A stretch of 64,000 bases of DNA, taken from Streptomyces sp. NBC_01446. GTDB taxonomy: Bacteria; Actinomycetota; Actinomycetes; Streptomycetales; Streptomycetaceae. Below the pieces are notes generated by a model. The model was not told the DNA's origin and did no database searches. It saw only the letters and a program-made list of their open reading frames with translations. Numbering within the stretch: position 1 is the stretch's first letter; the number at the start of each line of letters is the position of its first letter. Both the position numbers and the translations under genes were made by a program. This document shows positions 56,591-64,000 of the stretch, in pieces. The stretch lies in NCBI RefSeq assembly GCF_026340095.1, contig NZ_JAPEPO010000003.1:248001-312000 (forward strand), read 5' to 3'.

Positions 56591-56977
56591 CTACGAGTTG
56601 AGGTCCATCACCGGCGCACCGAGGTCCTCGTAGTCCGAGGGGGCGATGGTGGCGACAAGCGCACCGTCGGGACGGTCCAGGGTAGGACGTGCGGCGTGCA
56701 CTGCGGCCGCCACGCCGAACGGGACGTTCCGGCGGTGCAGGTCGGCGATGGCGTGGGCGGCCTCGTAGTCGGTGTCCAAGGTGTGCAGTACGTCGAGGAT
56801 GCCGAGGTAGTCGACGATCCCGGTTCGTTCCCGCTCTGCTTCCAGCGCGGACACGATCGGCACCCACAGCCGCACGGTGGGATCACCGGCTGCGACATGA
56901 ACGAGCCCAGAGACCTGCTTGTGTCCGCCCAGGGCGAGGAGGGTGGCACTGTCCAGGATGTAGTGCTCGATGATCAC
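56591..56977 (-). CDS. PIN-domain toxin (VapC-like)
   Basis: This 128-residue protein has a first acid at Asp9 (YILDSATLLAL), Glu near 47 (SALEAERERTG) and further acids at positions consistent with a PIN RNase (LHTLDTDYEAAHAIADLH). Its start overlaps the antitoxin stop by four bases. Target RNA unknown. Confidence 0.75.
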   Translation of the reverse strand: MIIEHYILDSATLLALGGHKQVSGLVHVAAGDPTVRLWVPIVSALEAERERTGIVDYLGILDVLHTLDTDYEAAHAIADLHRRNVPFGVAAAVHAARPTLDRPDGALVATIAPSDYEDLGAPVMDLNS

Positions 56978-57246
56978 GCTGCCGTGCCCCGCACTCGCGA
57001 CTGGTGGGCGGCCTGCGCCTGACGCATTCGCTCACGCAGCGCACCGGCATCATCCTCGCTGACCCGATGGCCGAACTCCGAGACCAGGAATGCGTCCGTG
57101 CGCTCGGCCCGTTCCTGCAGCTGCGCGGGCGTGAGCGCAGTCGCGGCGAACTCCTCAATCAACGCCCGCATCGACATGTTGCGGGCCTCGGCCAAGGCCG
57201 CAAGCTTGTCCCGAGTCTCGGCACCGATCTTGATCGTCGTATCCAT
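56974..57246 (-). CDS. ribbon-helix-helix antitoxin
   Basis: This 90-residue protein starts at ATG 57246. It opens TTIKIGAETRDKLAALAEAR, then NMSMRALIEEF, the ribbon-helix-helix fold, and has a charged C-terminal toxin-binding tail. A GGTATACTCGCGGTAT element directly upstream is a likely promoter/operator. Forms a pair with the PIN protein. Confidence 0.8.
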   Translation of the reverse strand: MDTTIKIGAETRDKLAALAEARNMSMRALIEEFAATALTPAQLQERAERTDAFLVSEFGHRVSEDDAGALRERMRQAQAAHQSRVRGTAA

Positions 57247-57384
57247 ACCGCGAGTATACCGGAGTGAATACCTCGGGGCTGGTGTGCTTCGACTCTCGGC
57301 GTGCGACGGGGCCAAGCCACGATCCGTAGGAGAGGAATGAGTTCGGCAGGCGACGGTGCGCGGCCTCGAGCATGTCCACGCGAA

Positions 57385-57549
57385 GCACCGCGGCCACCTG
57401 CGCAATGACGAACGGCATGGCTGGTTGCGCCCTTGCTCGATCGACACGGAGAGTCCGGCCAAGTCGGCGAGCTGGGCCCGCGTCAGATGACGGGCGTGCC
57501 GCAGACGCGCTATGCGCGCACCGGTGTGGTCTTGGGAATGAGCGTGCAC
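57385..57549 (-). pseudogene. XRE-type helix-turn-helix protein, frameshifted
   Basis: TGARIARLRHARHLTRAQLA then DLAGLSVS and IEQGRNQP make an XRE helix-turn-helix. The continuation AMPFVIAQVAAVLRVDML lies in another frame. It is broken inside the HTH. Confidence 0.65.
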
Positions 57550-57666
57550 ACTGGGCTCCGTTCCGGCTCGACGCCAGAACCGTACCTGCGGATCGGCAAC
57601 CCAGGTACGTGAACCGGACCGGTGCGCACGGCAGTTGACTCCGCTCGCGCCAGTCCGCGTTGGTGC

Positions 57667-57915
57667 TTATGCCGTGAATTCGACGTGCTCGATGTGAAGG
57701 GTGCGGTTCGCGTCGTCGATGCGGTAGAGGAGGCGCCGGCGGCCGACGCGCAGACGGCGGTGGCTGGTCCCCCACGGAGTACTGCCCGCCGGTTTCGGAT
57801 CCTCCACGAGCATGCCGCTTGCCGCGAACACCTCATCAAGCGTGTCGGGGCGTTCCTCCAGGACACGCACCGTGGCGTTGACTGCGGACGGCTCCCAGGT
57901 GACGGTCCAGCTCAC
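57667..57915 (-). CDS. RelE/ParE-type toxin
   Basis: This 82-residue protein has the compact RelE pattern: SWTVTWEPSAVNATVRVLEE, RRLRVGRRRLLYRIDDANRT and LHIEHVEF. RelE-type toxins cut mRNA in the ribosome. Overlaps the antitoxin gene by four bases. Confidence 0.8.
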   Translation of the reverse strand: MSWTVTWEPSAVNATVRVLEERPDTLDEVFAASGMLVEDPKPAGSTPWGTSHRRLRVGRRRLLYRIDDANRTLHIEHVEFTA

Positions 57916-58181
57916 CGGGCGGCACCGCGCTCAGCGGCCTGCCGGAACAGAGCGCGGGCATCGGTGTCGGCAACAGGTGCGAGCTGCGCCCCGAGCGCCC
58001 GGTCGCGTTCGAGGCGGGCCACGGCCAGGGCGTCCTCCATGTCCTCCAGCTCGGCGGGAGAAATGAGGACAGCAGCGGGCTGGCCGCGGTCGGTGAGAAT
58101 CACACGTTCATGCTGGGCGGCGCGGCGGGCGAGCTCTCCGAGCTGGCCCCGCGCCTCAGTGATCGGATATGAAGCCGTCAT
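57912..58181 (-). CDS. Phd/YefM-type antitoxin
   Basis: This 89-residue protein starts at ATG 58181. It has the Phd/YefM N-terminal motif YPITEARGQLGELARRAAQH and VILTDRGQPAAVLISPAELE. It binds its own promoter; CTACAGTACAC just upstream could be part of the operator. Pairs with the RelE-type toxin. Confidence 0.88.
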   Translation of the reverse strand: MTASYPITEARGQLGELARRAAQHERVILTDRGQPAAVLISPAELEDMEDALAVARLERDRALGAQLAPVADTDARALFRQAAERGAAR

Positions 58182-58538
58182 GCATCTACAGTACACCTAG
58201 TGCACACTTATGGGGTGGCTCTGCACCGCCGGCCGCGCCCGAATCATGCACAGGCACCCTCCTGAACGGGCCGTTTTCGGGCTCCGCCGCGGGGCGCACA
58301 TAGACCTTCCGGGGCTGGCGGAGCCTACAACCCGGCGGCCCGCCTCCTGGACCCCCTCATCCGTCGCCCCCTTCTCGCGGGCCAGGGAATGCCAAACACG
58401 AACCGGTGAGACCTACCGGCGGATTACTTGCGCCCCGGTGTCCCACTCGACCTTCGCAGTTTTCGCAAGGTCGCTCGGGTGGGTGGGACTGCTGGCGTTC
58501 GGCTCCTGGATGCTTGGCATGGGCCGTAGGGTGCGGCT

Positions 58539-59288
58539 GTGGATGAGTTGCTTGTTGCGCGGGTGCGGCTCCTTGACCAGCAGGGCCGGTCGGTGAAAGC
58601 GATCGCCAGGGCGCTGGGGATGAGTGCCGGAGACGTTGTCGGGGTACTGAATGACGCGGTCGCGGCCTGGGGGCCGGGTCGCGGCGACCCTCGATGCTGG
58701 GTGAACGCCGGCTGGAGCCGCAGTGTGGATCTTGAGAGTGCGCCGCAGTGGGCGGGCCTTGATCCCGGAGCTTCCGACGCGGAGGAGGTGCGCGGCCTAG
58801 TCGCGGTACTCGTCGCTGCGGACAGCACGCGCTCCACGAAGGCGCGGGTCGCGGGGTTCCTGCTGGACGTGTGGTGTCTGGGGGTGAAGAACGCGCTCGC
58901 CCCGGAGCCGATGAGTGAGAGTCGGCTGGCCGGGCACCGGGGGCTCTACTTCAGCGCCTACGAGGGGCATGTGCAGGTTCCGGCCGACCTCGCCCGCGCT
59001 CTGGTGTTCGGGGCCGCCGCCTACGCGCGCGGCTTCGGGTTCGAACCCGAGGCGGAGCTCGCTGAGGAGTTCACGGAGGCCGCCGCGCTGCTCGGCGAAC
59101 CTGCGGACCCCAGCCCGATCGGCTTTGGCCGGGACGGCAAGCCCTTCTTCGTCAACGGCCCCTATGACGATCCCAATGCGGTGCTGCGGACGCTGCGGCG
59201 CGCGGTCGGCGACGACGGATTCCACTTCGAGGTCGCCTTTCCCGAGCAGCCGTCGCGGGGGCGTCGCTTGTTCGGGCCGCGCTGGTAG
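58539..59288 (+). CDS. conserved hypothetical protein with N-terminal HTH
   Basis: This is a 249-residue protein. Residues 1-45 form a helix-turn-helix of sigma-like type (LLDQQGRSVKAIARALGMSA), then a large domain with FLLDVWCLGVKNAL, YFSAYEGHVQVPADLARALV and AAAYARGFGFEP. I have a general impression that similar proteins recur in Streptomyces genomes, but know no function for them. Confidence 0.65.
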   Translation: MDELLVARVRLLDQQGRSVKAIARALGMSAGDVVGVLNDAVAAWGPGRGDPRCWVNAGWSRSVDLESAPQWAGLDPGASDAEEVRGLVAVLVAADSTRSTKARVAGFLLDVWCLGVKNALAPEPMSESRLAGHRGLYFSAYEGHVQVPADLARALVFGAAAYARGFGFEPEAELAEEFTEAAALLGEPADPSPIGFGRDGKPFFVNGPYDDPNAVLRTLRRAVGDDGFHFEVAFPEQPSRGRRLFGPRW

Positions 59289-59480
59289 CGGTCGGTGCGC
59301 GGGAGCCGAACAGCGGTTCCCACCCGGGCGGGTGACGGGCCTGCTGTTCACGCCCGTGGGGGGCCGAAGCGATGGCAGCATCGGCGTTGTGGCGACCGCA
59401 CCCGGGGAGGGGAAGCCATGCCCGCGAGTCCGATGCTGCTGGCGGTGCTGGGGAAGCTGCGCGTGTTCACCGCGCCGGGG

Positions 59481-59702
59481 CTAACAATGCTGCGGGATGC
59501 ATAGTCGGATCTCAACGAACGTCTTCTTTCTCTGACGCTTGGGGTGCTCGTCCCGCCAGGCATCCAGGGCTTTTGCCTCCCATAGGAGGGATCGTCCGAT
59601 CTTCTTAAGCTTGGGAAAGTCCGGGCTTTGGCGGTGGAGGTTGTAGAGGGTGCGCCAGGCGATTTCCAGCCGCTCGCAGGCTTCACCGCTGGTGGTAGTG
59701 CA
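59481..59702 (-). pseudogene. AlpA/excisionase-like HTH protein cut by the TnpB element
   Basis: The minus frame reads TSGEACERLEIAWRTLYNLH, FPKLKKIGRSLLWEAKALDA and WRDEHPKRQRKKT, a small MerR/AlpA-like DNA-binding protein. The 5' end with its start codon is missing exactly where the IS begins (59703). Such proteins control excision or plasmid genes. Confidence 0.65.
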
Positions 59703-61254
59703 TAGTCAATGACTGGCTAGTGAGGGGGTGTTCAGGGTGAAGAAGTTCCAGCCGCAGCCGGGCTTTGTGGTGCAGGCGTTCCGTTTCGCCCTGGACCCGA
59801 ATGCGACTGAGGAATCCGCGCTGCGGTCGCACTGCGGGGCTGCTCGGGCCGCGTACAACTGGGCTGTCGGCTGGGTGACGGCCTCGTGGTGGCAGCGGAA
59901 GGCGGAAGCCTCGTACGGGGTCGCCGAGGAGCAGCTGACGCCGTGGCGGCCGTGGTCGCTGCCCGCGCTGCGTAAGGAGTTCAACCAGGTCAAGCGCACC
60001 GATCCGCGCTATGCCCACTGGTGGCACGAGAACTCCAAGGAGGCGTACAGCACCGGCCTGGCCAACGCGGCTGCCGCGTTCGACAACTACACGAAGTCGA
60101 AGAACGGCCGCCGCAAGGGCGCCCGCATGGGTACGCCACGTTTCAAGTCCAAGCGCAAGGCCCGTCTTGCGTGCCGGTTCACCACCGGTAGCATCCGCGT
60201 GGCCGACGAGGGGCACGTGACGCTGCCGGTGCTCGGAACCATCCGCACCCATGAGTCCACCGTCAAGCTTGTGGCCCGCGTGCAGAGCGGAATGGCGCGC
60301 ATCCTGTCCGCGACGGTGCGGCATGAGCGGGGCCGCTGGTTCGTGTCCTTCCAGATGGAGGTCAAGCTGGAGATCACCCCCGTGGCCCGTCCTGGTGTCG
60401 CAGTCGGTATCGACCTCGGGGTGAAGGTGCTCGCGGTGATGGCCGACAGTGCCGGACAGATCCGGTACGTCGACAACCCCAAGCACTACGAGGGCGAACA
60501 AAAGCGGCTGCGGCGTCTGTCCCGTCGTGTGTCGCGCCGCCAAGGGCCGGCCGTGCACGACCGGGCCACCGGCAAGACCATCCGCCGGGAACCATCGAAA
60601 CGATGGGTCAAGGCGAACGCCGAACGCAACCGCGTGCACCACCGCGTGGCGAACCTGCGCGAAGACGCCCTGCACAAGCTCACCACCGCCGTGCGTGCCG
60701 AGTACGGCACCGTCGTGGTCGAAGACCTCAACGTCGCCGGCATGCTCCGCAACCGCCGTCTGGCACGGAAGATCGCCGATGCCGGATTCGCAGAGATCCG
60801 CCGTCAGCTCACCTACAAAGGCCGGCGCAACGCCTGCCCCACGGTCGTCGCCTCGCGCTGGTACCCGTCCTCGAAAACCTGCTCGTCGTGCAAGACAGTG
60901 AAAGCCAAACTGCCCCTGCACGTGCGAGTGTTCTCCTGCGACGCATGTGGCCTGGTCATCGACCGGGACGAGAACGCTGCCCGCAACCTCGCCGACCTCG
61001 CATCGGCCGGCACAACCGGTACCGGAGTGGCCGGAGACCGGGGCACGCCCAGCGTGCCGAAACCGCGTGGAGCCGACCAGAAGACCCGCGCCAGCCGGGC
61101 CAGCCGCAAAGCTGACCCGGTGCGGGCAGGTGGCGCAAACCCGCCCCACAGGCGGAAGGAACCGCGAGACCTTCAACAGGACACCACCGCCCAGCTCGGG
61201 CTGTGGTGACACCGTTAAGGACCATCTGTGCGTAAACGCACGGATTGCTGAGAT
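59703..61254 (+). mobile_element. TnpB-only IS (IS1341 type)
   Basis: It is bounded on the left by the truncated AlpA-like gene and on the right by a short hairpin GTGCGT-AA-ACGCAC (61228-61241) with GATTGCTGAGATC behind it. There is no tnpA; such elements depend on a partner Y1 transposase, which could be the one at 36822 only if the ends match. Confidence 0.65.
59728..61209 (+). CDS. tnpB: TnpB RNA-guided nuclease (long IS1341-type)
   Basis: This is a 493-residue protein. RuvC acids are Asp229 (GIDLGVKVLAV), Glu332 (VVVEDLNVAGM) and Asp412/414 (VIDRDENAARNLA). The zinc ribbon is Cys385/Cys388 and Cys404/Cys407. The C-terminal 70 basic residues extend into the right-end/omega RNA region. 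GTG 59728 or 59737 is the start. It appears intact. Confidence 0.92.
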   Translation: MFRVKKFQPQPGFVVQAFRFALDPNATEESALRSHCGAARAAYNWAVGWVTASWWQRKAEASYGVAEEQLTPWRPWSLPALRKEFNQVKRTDPRYAHWWHENSKEAYSTGLANAAAAFDNYTKSKNGRRKGARMGTPRFKSKRKARLACRFTTGSIRVADEGHVTLPVLGTIRTHESTVKLVARVQSGMARILSATVRHERGRWFVSFQMEVKLEITPVARPGVAVGIDLGVKVLAVMADSAGQIRYVDNPKHYEGEQKRLRRLSRRVSRRQGPAVHDRATGKTIRREPSKRWVKANAERNRVHHRVANLREDALHKLTTAVRAEYGTVVVEDLNVAGMLRNRRLARKIADAGFAEIRRQLTYKGRRNACPTVVASRWYPSSKTCSSCKTVKAKLPLHVRVFSCDACGLVIDRDENAARNLADLASAGTTGTGVAGDRGTPSVPKPRGADQKTRASRASRKADPVRAGGANPPHRRKEPRDLQQDTTAQLGLW

Positions 61255-61289
61255 CTGACTATGACCTCAGCAACGGTTCACGACGTTCA

Positions 61290-61502
61290 CCGCGACGACG
61301 ATGGAGCCTGGGGATCGTGCTGGCCCATCTGATCGTCAGAACGCTGCTGCCGCAGGGCGCGGCGATCATGGTGGCGGTCGACGACACCTTGTTCAACCGG
61401 AGCGGGAAGAACGCGTGGCAGCACGACGGCGCCGCCAGGAGCCCGAAGCCGGTCGGGCGCGGCATGTGCTGCGTGGTGGTCGGGATCGTCTGGCAGGGGT
61501 AA
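61290..61502 (+). pseudogene. DDE transposase fragment (IS701-like)
   Basis: SLGIVLAHLIVRTLLPQGAA and IMVAVDDTLFNRSGKNAW hold the first catalytic Asp pair; the frame ends in CCVVVGIVWQG after a short stretch. Both ends are missing. Confidence 0.6.
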
Positions 61503-61541
61503 CCGACTCCTGCCCCCTCCCCTCCCTCCCTCCTCCTCCTC

Positions 61542-62366
61542 CTACTGCGGCGGCCAGCCGCTGTAGGGCGCCTGCTGTCCGTACTGCGGGGGCTGCTGCT
61601 GTCCGTACTGCGGGGGCTGCTGCTGTCCGTACTGCGGGGGCTGCTGCTGTCCGTACTGCGGGGGCTGCTGCTGTCCGTACTGCGGGGGCTGCTGCTGTCC
61701 GTACTGCGGGGGCTGCTGCTGCGGTGCGCCGTGCGGGGGCTGGGCCTGGCCGCCGTACCCGGGCGCCTGCTGTGCGTACTGCTGCAGCGACTGGCCGTGC
61801 TGCGGCTGGGAGCCCGGCGGCAGGTGGAAGACCTGGCCGGGGGCGGGCTCGTGGCGTACGAAGCCCGCCGCCTGGAGGTACGCGCCGGCCTTCTTGTGGC
61901 GCAGGAAGTTGATCCATATGCCGACGCCGGCCAGGACGGCCATGCCGCACCCATAGCCGAGGGCGAGGCCTGGAGAGCTGCCCAGGAAGGTGAGCGAGCG
62001 CAGGAACGCCAGGAGGACGATCACCCCGACGACCGGCAGCCGCTTCAGCAGCGCGGCCTTGCTGCTCAGGTCGAACAGCACGCGCTTCTTGTTGAGTTCC
62101 AGCGTCTGCGGCGGGATCCCGGGCATCTGCGGCGCGTACGGCCAGCACTGCGCGGCGCGTGCCTGCGCCTGCGGGCTCGGGTCGGGGGTGAAGAGCAGTT
62201 TGATGGAGAAGATCTCCTGCCGGGCTCCGGCGTACTGATAGCCGAAGAGCTCGGCGGTGGACACCAGCGTCGCGAGCCGCTTCATCATCGACATCTTGGT
62301 CGTGAACTCGAACGGCATGCCCCTGCGCATGTGGTCGAACAACTGGACCGTCTGGCGATCTGCCAT
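61542..62366 (-). CDS. two-helix membrane protein with Gln-Pro-Tyr repeat tail
   Basis: This 274-residue protein starts at ATG 62366. The N-terminal 120 residues are soluble (QLFDHMRRGMPFEFTTKMSM). Two adjacent membrane helices lie near residues 125-165 (VVGVIVLLAFLRSLTFLG, GCGMAVLAGVGIWINFL). The C-terminal tail has six perfect QQQPPQYG units. Such tails occur on actinobacterial membrane proteins and may drive clustering (inference). Confidence 0.75.
   Translation of the reverse strand: MADRQTVQLFDHMRRGMPFEFTTKMSMMKRLATLVSTAELFGYQYAGARQEIFSIKLLFTPDPSPQAQARAAQCWPYAPQMPGIPPQTLELNKKRVLFDLSSKAALLKRLPVVGVIVLLAFLRSLTFLGSSPGLALGYGCGMAVLAGVGIWINFLRHKKAGAYLQAAGFVRHEPAPGQVFHLPPGSQPQHGQSLQQYAQQAPGYGGQAQPPHGAPQQQPPQYGQQQPPQYGQQQPPQYGQQQPPQYGQQQPPQYGQQQPPQYGQQAPYSGWPPQ
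61577..61720. repeat. six perfect 24-bp tandem repeats
   Basis: The unit GTCCGTACTGCGGGGGCTGC plus TGCT repeats six times without a mismatch and encodes QQQPPQYG on the minus strand. Perfect identity implies recent expansion or slippage. Confidence 0.95.
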
Positions 62367-62592
62367 GCGTCTTCCGTCCCCCGTCTTGGCGCGCCCGGCA
62401 CTGCCGCACGCCGCCGCTGTGGCAAACATTCAGGAGGGGCAGCCTAGCCAGCCGTGCTGTCCAGGCCACCCCCTCCCCTTTTGGAAGGCTGGAGTCCTAC
62501 GCGCCAGGAACACCGGGTTCGTGAACGCCGCGAGCGGACCCGGCAGGCCCGGGACCACCGGCGCGTGGCGAGCCTCGGCCCGTACGTAGGCT

Positions 62593-62697
62593 GAGTTCAA
62601 CGAGGTTCTCGCGTCGGGGCGCACTGAGGCCGAGGAGGAGCGGTGGGCCTACATCATCCTCGACCGCGAGTGGCTCGAAGAGCATCGCGTCTACTGA
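62593..62697 (+). pseudogene. C-terminal tail of an unknown protein
   Basis: The frame ends EFNEVLASGRTEAEEERWAY then IILDREWLEEHRVY and stop. It is charged and coding-like, but without a start. Family not recognised. Confidence 0.35.
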
Positions 62698-62729
62698 GGC
62701 GCCCGCCTGCTACATGCCGCGTCGATCGC

Positions 62730-62761
62730 GAGCGTGGGCCGCCTTCGAGTGGCCCACGCTC
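62730..62761. terminator. 11-bp perfect stem-loop
   Basis: GAGCGTGGGCC and GGCCCACGCTC flank a 10-nt loop, 33 bp after the preceding fragment's stop. Some T-rich sequence follows (TTCTTTCTCTCT, 62776-62787). Confidence 0.75.
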
Positions 62762-62870
62762 CCGGCCGAGCAAGATTCTTTCTCTCTGACGGTCACGTTT
62801 TGAGGGCTGGTGCTCCTTGGGGGTTCAGGTGGGCGGCGCAAGGCCGCCCGGATCCTGACGGGAGTACGCA

Positions 62871-63632
62871 ATGGGGACCACACAGACGCAGTCTCCGCGG
62901 GACACTGCGGTGGTCTTGCTGGTGGAGTGGTACGGCTGGCTGACCGCAATCGTCTTCCCCGTGGGATGCGTGCGCGGCTGGTGGTGGGGAGGCAACTTGC
63001 AGAACCTGCCGGGCATCAGCAGCGACACCGCCCGCGAGGCCATGGACCAACGCAAGCCCTGGTCCAAAGCAACGCTCCCGTCCCGCATCTCCGAACTGCG
63101 CAACCGCCTGGGCACCGACGTGGACGGAAACCCCTTCCTGCCCCGGGAACGCACCGGCACCTACCGCCTCTCCCCCACAGCCCGCTGCGACTGGACACGC
63201 TTCACCCAGCTCGCCGAACGCGGACTCGTCAAGGGCCCAGAGGCCGGCATCGCGGACCTGGAAGCGGCACTCGACCTCGTGCGCGGCCGCCCGTTCGACG
63301 GCGCCGCCGACCTGGCCTGGGCCGCCCCCCGCATCCAGGAAATGCTCGTCCGCATCACCGACGTCGCCCACACACTCGCGACCTGGCACCGCAACGCACC
63401 ACGCCCGGACCTCACCGCCGCCCGCCGCGCCGTCACGCGCGGACTCGACATCGACGACAGCGCAGAAATCCTGTACCAGGACTGGATGCTCACCGAGGAC
63501 CAGGCAGGCAACCGCGCCGGGGTCAGTGCCGCATACGAAACCCTCCGCAGCGTCAACCGACGCCTCGAGATCGGGATGGAAGGCGAGACCGAGAAAGTCT
63601 TCGACACCATCATGGGCCGAACCGCGTCCTGA
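62871..63632 (+). CDS. BTAD-domain protein, C-terminal part of a larger ICE-type regulator
   Basis: This is a 253-residue frame from ATG 62871. From residue 50 it matches the end of the large LysM/BTAD proteins of actinobacterial integrative elements: TLPSRISELRNRLGTDVDGN, ADLEAALDLVRGRPFDGAAD and a helical repeat domain. The first 45 residues include a hydrophobic stretch but do not fit the family, so the gene is probably a 3' piece fused to new 5' sequence. Confidence 0.6.
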   Translation: MGTTQTQSPRDTAVVLLVEWYGWLTAIVFPVGCVRGWWWGGNLQNLPGISSDTAREAMDQRKPWSKATLPSRISELRNRLGTDVDGNPFLPRERTGTYRLSPTARCDWTRFTQLAERGLVKGPEAGIADLEAALDLVRGRPFDGAADLAWAAPRIQEMLVRITDVAHTLATWHRNAPRPDLTAARRAVTRGLDIDDSAEILYQDWMLTEDQAGNRAGVSAAYETLRSVNRRLEIGMEGETEKVFDTIMGRTAS

Positions 63633-63737
63633 TGCGCGGACGCGGGATCCACAACTTCCCGACGCTGAAGGCGGATCGGTGCAGGCTGATCGCACATCGG
63701 CGGTCGAGCGGGGCGTTTCGAGTCGTCCAGCCGCTGC

Positions 63738-64000
63738 GGGTCATCGCAGCCGGGTGACCGTCACCACCGCGTGCCGGGTCGTCCCCGCGAGAACCTCCAC
63801 CACAAGGCCGCGGCCAGTCGTCGTGTATGCCTCGCCGGCCGATGTTCGTGCCCTGCGCTCTGGTCCCGTGTTGAGGCGTGCCGGCCCACGTCCGCAGGAC
63901 CGGGGCCGTCAATGCCTGCGACAGGACCCGGCTCCCGTCCGGCAGCCGCACCGCCAGACGATGAGGCCGCGACACAGGGCCCACGACGTCCGCGCCGACG
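63738..64000 (-). pseudogene. 3' end of an unknown gene entering from the right edge
   Basis: The minus frame from the edge reads VSRPHRLAVRLPDGSRVLSQ, then after a shift near 63830 EAYTTTGRGLVVEVLAGTT and VTVTRLR with stop TGA 63738. Composition is coding-like in both parts, suggesting one gene with a frameshift. Family not recognised. Confidence 0.35.

Noticed and set aside
61577..61720. 24-bp repeats as a CRISPR array
   Set aside because: No spacers; contiguous in-frame protein repeats.

Overview
The window has the look of a Streptomyces accessory region, such as a chromosome arm or a large linear plasmid. GC content and third-position GC are very high, GTG starts and AAGGAG-type ribosome sites are common, and the families are typical of that genus (DUF6381, DUF6480, TerD, WHG-type TetR, GntR/FCD, IS110, IS1380, ISL3 and IS200/IS605 elements). 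No rRNA, tRNA or CRISPR array was recognised.

Left end (1-10.3 kb): a minus-strand sugar operon. A GntR/FCD regulator is followed by a 680-residue TIM-barrel-like putative glycosidase, an ABC solute-binding lipoprotein, two permeases and a secreted GH101 endo-alpha-N-acetylgalactosaminidase that runs off the left edge. The likely job is release and import of mucin-type O-glycan sugar. A 5'-truncated group II intron with its maturase sits directly upstream of the regulator.

10.3-21 kb: debris (endonuclease VII relic, frameshifted IS1380 inside a dienelactone-hydrolase relic) between intact genes: an APH-like kinase, a MscS channel, and a striking DnaQ exonuclease-BRCT-BRCT-TerD fusion next to relics of a TerF-like vWA protein and an SbcC-like ATPase.

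21-31.7 kb: two divergent regulator/target pairs with visible operators (TetR with a HATPase protein; ArsR with an MFS exporter), a broken Ku gene, two copies of a ~600-bp duplication carrying a DUF6381 gene, one copy of a second duplication, a cold-shock gene, a 19-codon leader peptide with attenuator-like hairpins before an alpha/beta hydrolase whose nucleophile position is Asn, and an FAD oxidoreductase cut by an IS21 relic.

31.7-45.1 kb: tryptophanyl-tRNA synthetase under a Trp-Trp leader-peptide attenuator, a shredded Tn3-family transposon with GNAT and HxlR passengers, an MJ1316/2H RNA-repair protein, a complete IS200/IS605 element (TnpA+TnpB) nested in an IS110 relic, an SDR/TetR pair with a perfect 20-bp palindrome, a second cold-shock gene, the second copy of the small duplicated gene, and an intact IS110 whose transposase has an added C-terminal helix-turn-helix.

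45.1-64 kb: STAS-like, YihY, DUF4267, DUF1772/TetR and DUF3592 genes, an internally deleted ISL3 element, a TetR/SDR pair with a 12-bp inverted-repeat operator, relics of a conjugative element (lytic transglycosylase, BTAD protein), two toxin-antitoxin pairs, a TnpB-only element that cut an AlpA-like gene, and a membrane protein with six perfect 24-bp tandem repeats. Overall the region holds small regulated cassettes in a dense transposon graveyard; roughly a third of the recognisable genes are broken.
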